A DNA stretch of 17,500 bases from Hirudo medicinalis (lineage: Eukaryota > Annelida > Clitellata > Hirudinida > Hirudinidae). The notes beneath the pieces are model-generated. The model did no database searches. It was not told the DNA's origin and saw only the letters and a list, made by a program, of their open reading frames with translations. The DNA is taken from NCBI GenBank assembly GCA_011800805.1, contig MPNW01000012.1, positions 52,107 through 69,606 on the forward strand, in the 5' to 3' direction. A program made the position numbers and the translations under genes. The stretch's first letter is position 1. Each line of letters begins with the position of its first letter. Shown piece after piece: positions 16,978-17,500 of the stretch.

Positions 16978-17500
16978 ATGCATCAAGTACTGGCACCAAC
17001 TTCTCCTTCGCACGAAGTCTCCTCACCCGAGGTTCCCTCGATGACGTCGAGTGTGACGTCGCACGACATTAGGGACGTGCTGTACAGGGATCACATGAGC
17101 AGGCAGATGTCTGGTCTGAACTCGGGTTCTTCCAACTTCATGATGAAGCAGCAGGGACACAACGTGGTGCCTCCTCATGACTTTCCTTACATGACGCCCT
17201 TCTTCTACCATCTCCAACAGGCCTTCCTCAGGTCGCAACAGCAACAAACGAATCAGAAGATGGTCATGGACTCCATACTTCAGCAGTCGAACATCATCAA
17301 CGAACACAGGAAGAACCTGCTCAGCTCCTTCATCCACCAACTACCGCCATCTTTCCATCACTTCCAGTCTGGAAAAAAATTCCATCCTTACGGTCACAAC
17401 GGAAAGGTGATGATGATGATGATGTCCAAGGAAGACGATTCGATCAGACACGAGTCAAAGATGGAAAGTGAAACTGGAGAGGATAACTACGAGGGAATTT
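16978..17500 (+). CDS. N-terminal coding part of unidentified Ser/Gln/His/Met-rich protein, partial
   Basis: The frame opens at ATG 16978, with A at -3 and an in-frame TAG upstream at about 16913, and stays open for 174 codons to the window edge. It starts MHQVLAPTSPSHEVSSPEVP. Residues 1-28 are Ser/Thr/Pro-rich. HDIRDVLYRDHMSRQ (29-43) is loosely like an eh1/TN repressor motif (F-S-I-x-D-I-L) but lacks the Phe. PYMTPFFYHLQQAFLRSQQQ (70-89) and NLLSSFIHQLPPSFHHFQ (113-130) may form amphipathic helices. A run of five Met and then an acidic stretch (KEDDS, MESETGED) follow. No signal peptide or membrane segment is visible. Such composition is common in N termini of transcription factors, for example homeobox proteins, but no DNA-binding domain lies in the window. 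The antisense open frame here is a shadow. Confidence 0.7.
   Translation, partial: MHQVLAPTSPSHEVSSPEVPSMTSSVTSHDIRDVLYRDHMSRQMSGLNSGSSNFMMKQQGHNVVPPHDFPYMTPFFYHLQQAFLRSQQQQTNQKMVMDSILQQSNIINEHRKNLLSSFIHQLPPSFHHFQSGKKFHPYGHNGKVMMMMMSKEDDSIRHESKMESETGEDNYEGI

Noticed and set aside
17023..17340. Minus-strand open frame of 105 codons
   Set aside because: It is the antisense of the plus-strand coding sequence that begins at 16978; it has a non-ATG start and no homology that I recognise.
1..17500. CRISPR array, rRNA, tRNA, prokaryotic operon or intact transposon
   Set aside because: No spaced direct repeats with unique spacers, no tRNA or rRNA-like segments, and no transposase or reverse-transcriptase frame was recognised; tandem repeats present are simple micro- and minisatellites.

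Overview
The window looks like animal (metazoan) nuclear DNA. It is AT-rich, has short GT-AG introns and many di-, tri- and tetranucleotide microsatellites, and contains no prokaryotic features. Its main gene is a large cytoskeletal linker of the plakin/spectraplakin family (shot / MACF1 / dystonin type), a bilaterian-type protein. Divergent sequence, small introns and abundant (AAT)n, (TTG)n, (GAT)n and (GGAT)n tracts would fit a lophotrochozoan such as a leech, but that is a guess and no clade-specific marker was seen.

Positions 1-8407 (minus strand) carry about 16 exons, found by matching AC...CT boundaries on the plus strand and checking reading phase across every junction. In transcript order they encode: plakin-domain spectrin repeats (8407 to 6596); an SH3 domain split over three exons (6751-6596, 6413-6351 and the start of 5851-5760); spectrin repeat 6 of the plakin domain (5851-4760); a short linker with two possible splice models (4226-3777); about 14 plakin-type repeats (3457-523), most of them in one 1.5-kb exon; and the start of a coiled-coil / spectrin-repeat rod (768-1) that runs off the left edge. 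The 63-bp SH3 exon at 6351-6413 and several other exons are too short to show as long open reading frames.

No actin-binding CH-domain exon was recognised upstream. The first plakin-like exon has a well-placed ATG at 8398, so this locus may make a plakin without the actin-binding head. The plakin domain also seems to stop after repeat 6 and pass quickly into the plakin repeats.

Positions 8408-16600 form a gene-poor region rich in simple repeats. It holds microsatellites, a G-rich minisatellite, a GGAT minisatellite, an array of homeodomain-type TTAATTATTCATG units, a 16-bp AT minisatellite, two perfect CRE sites and a palindromic nuclear-receptor site. A few short open islands could be exons, but none is proven.

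Positions 16619-17500 (plus strand) hold a compact CCAAT/GC-box promoter followed by the 5' coding end of a second gene. Its Ser/Gln/His/Met-rich N terminus looks like a regulatory protein, but its family was not recognised. It leaves the window at the right edge and is transcribed away from the plakin gene.
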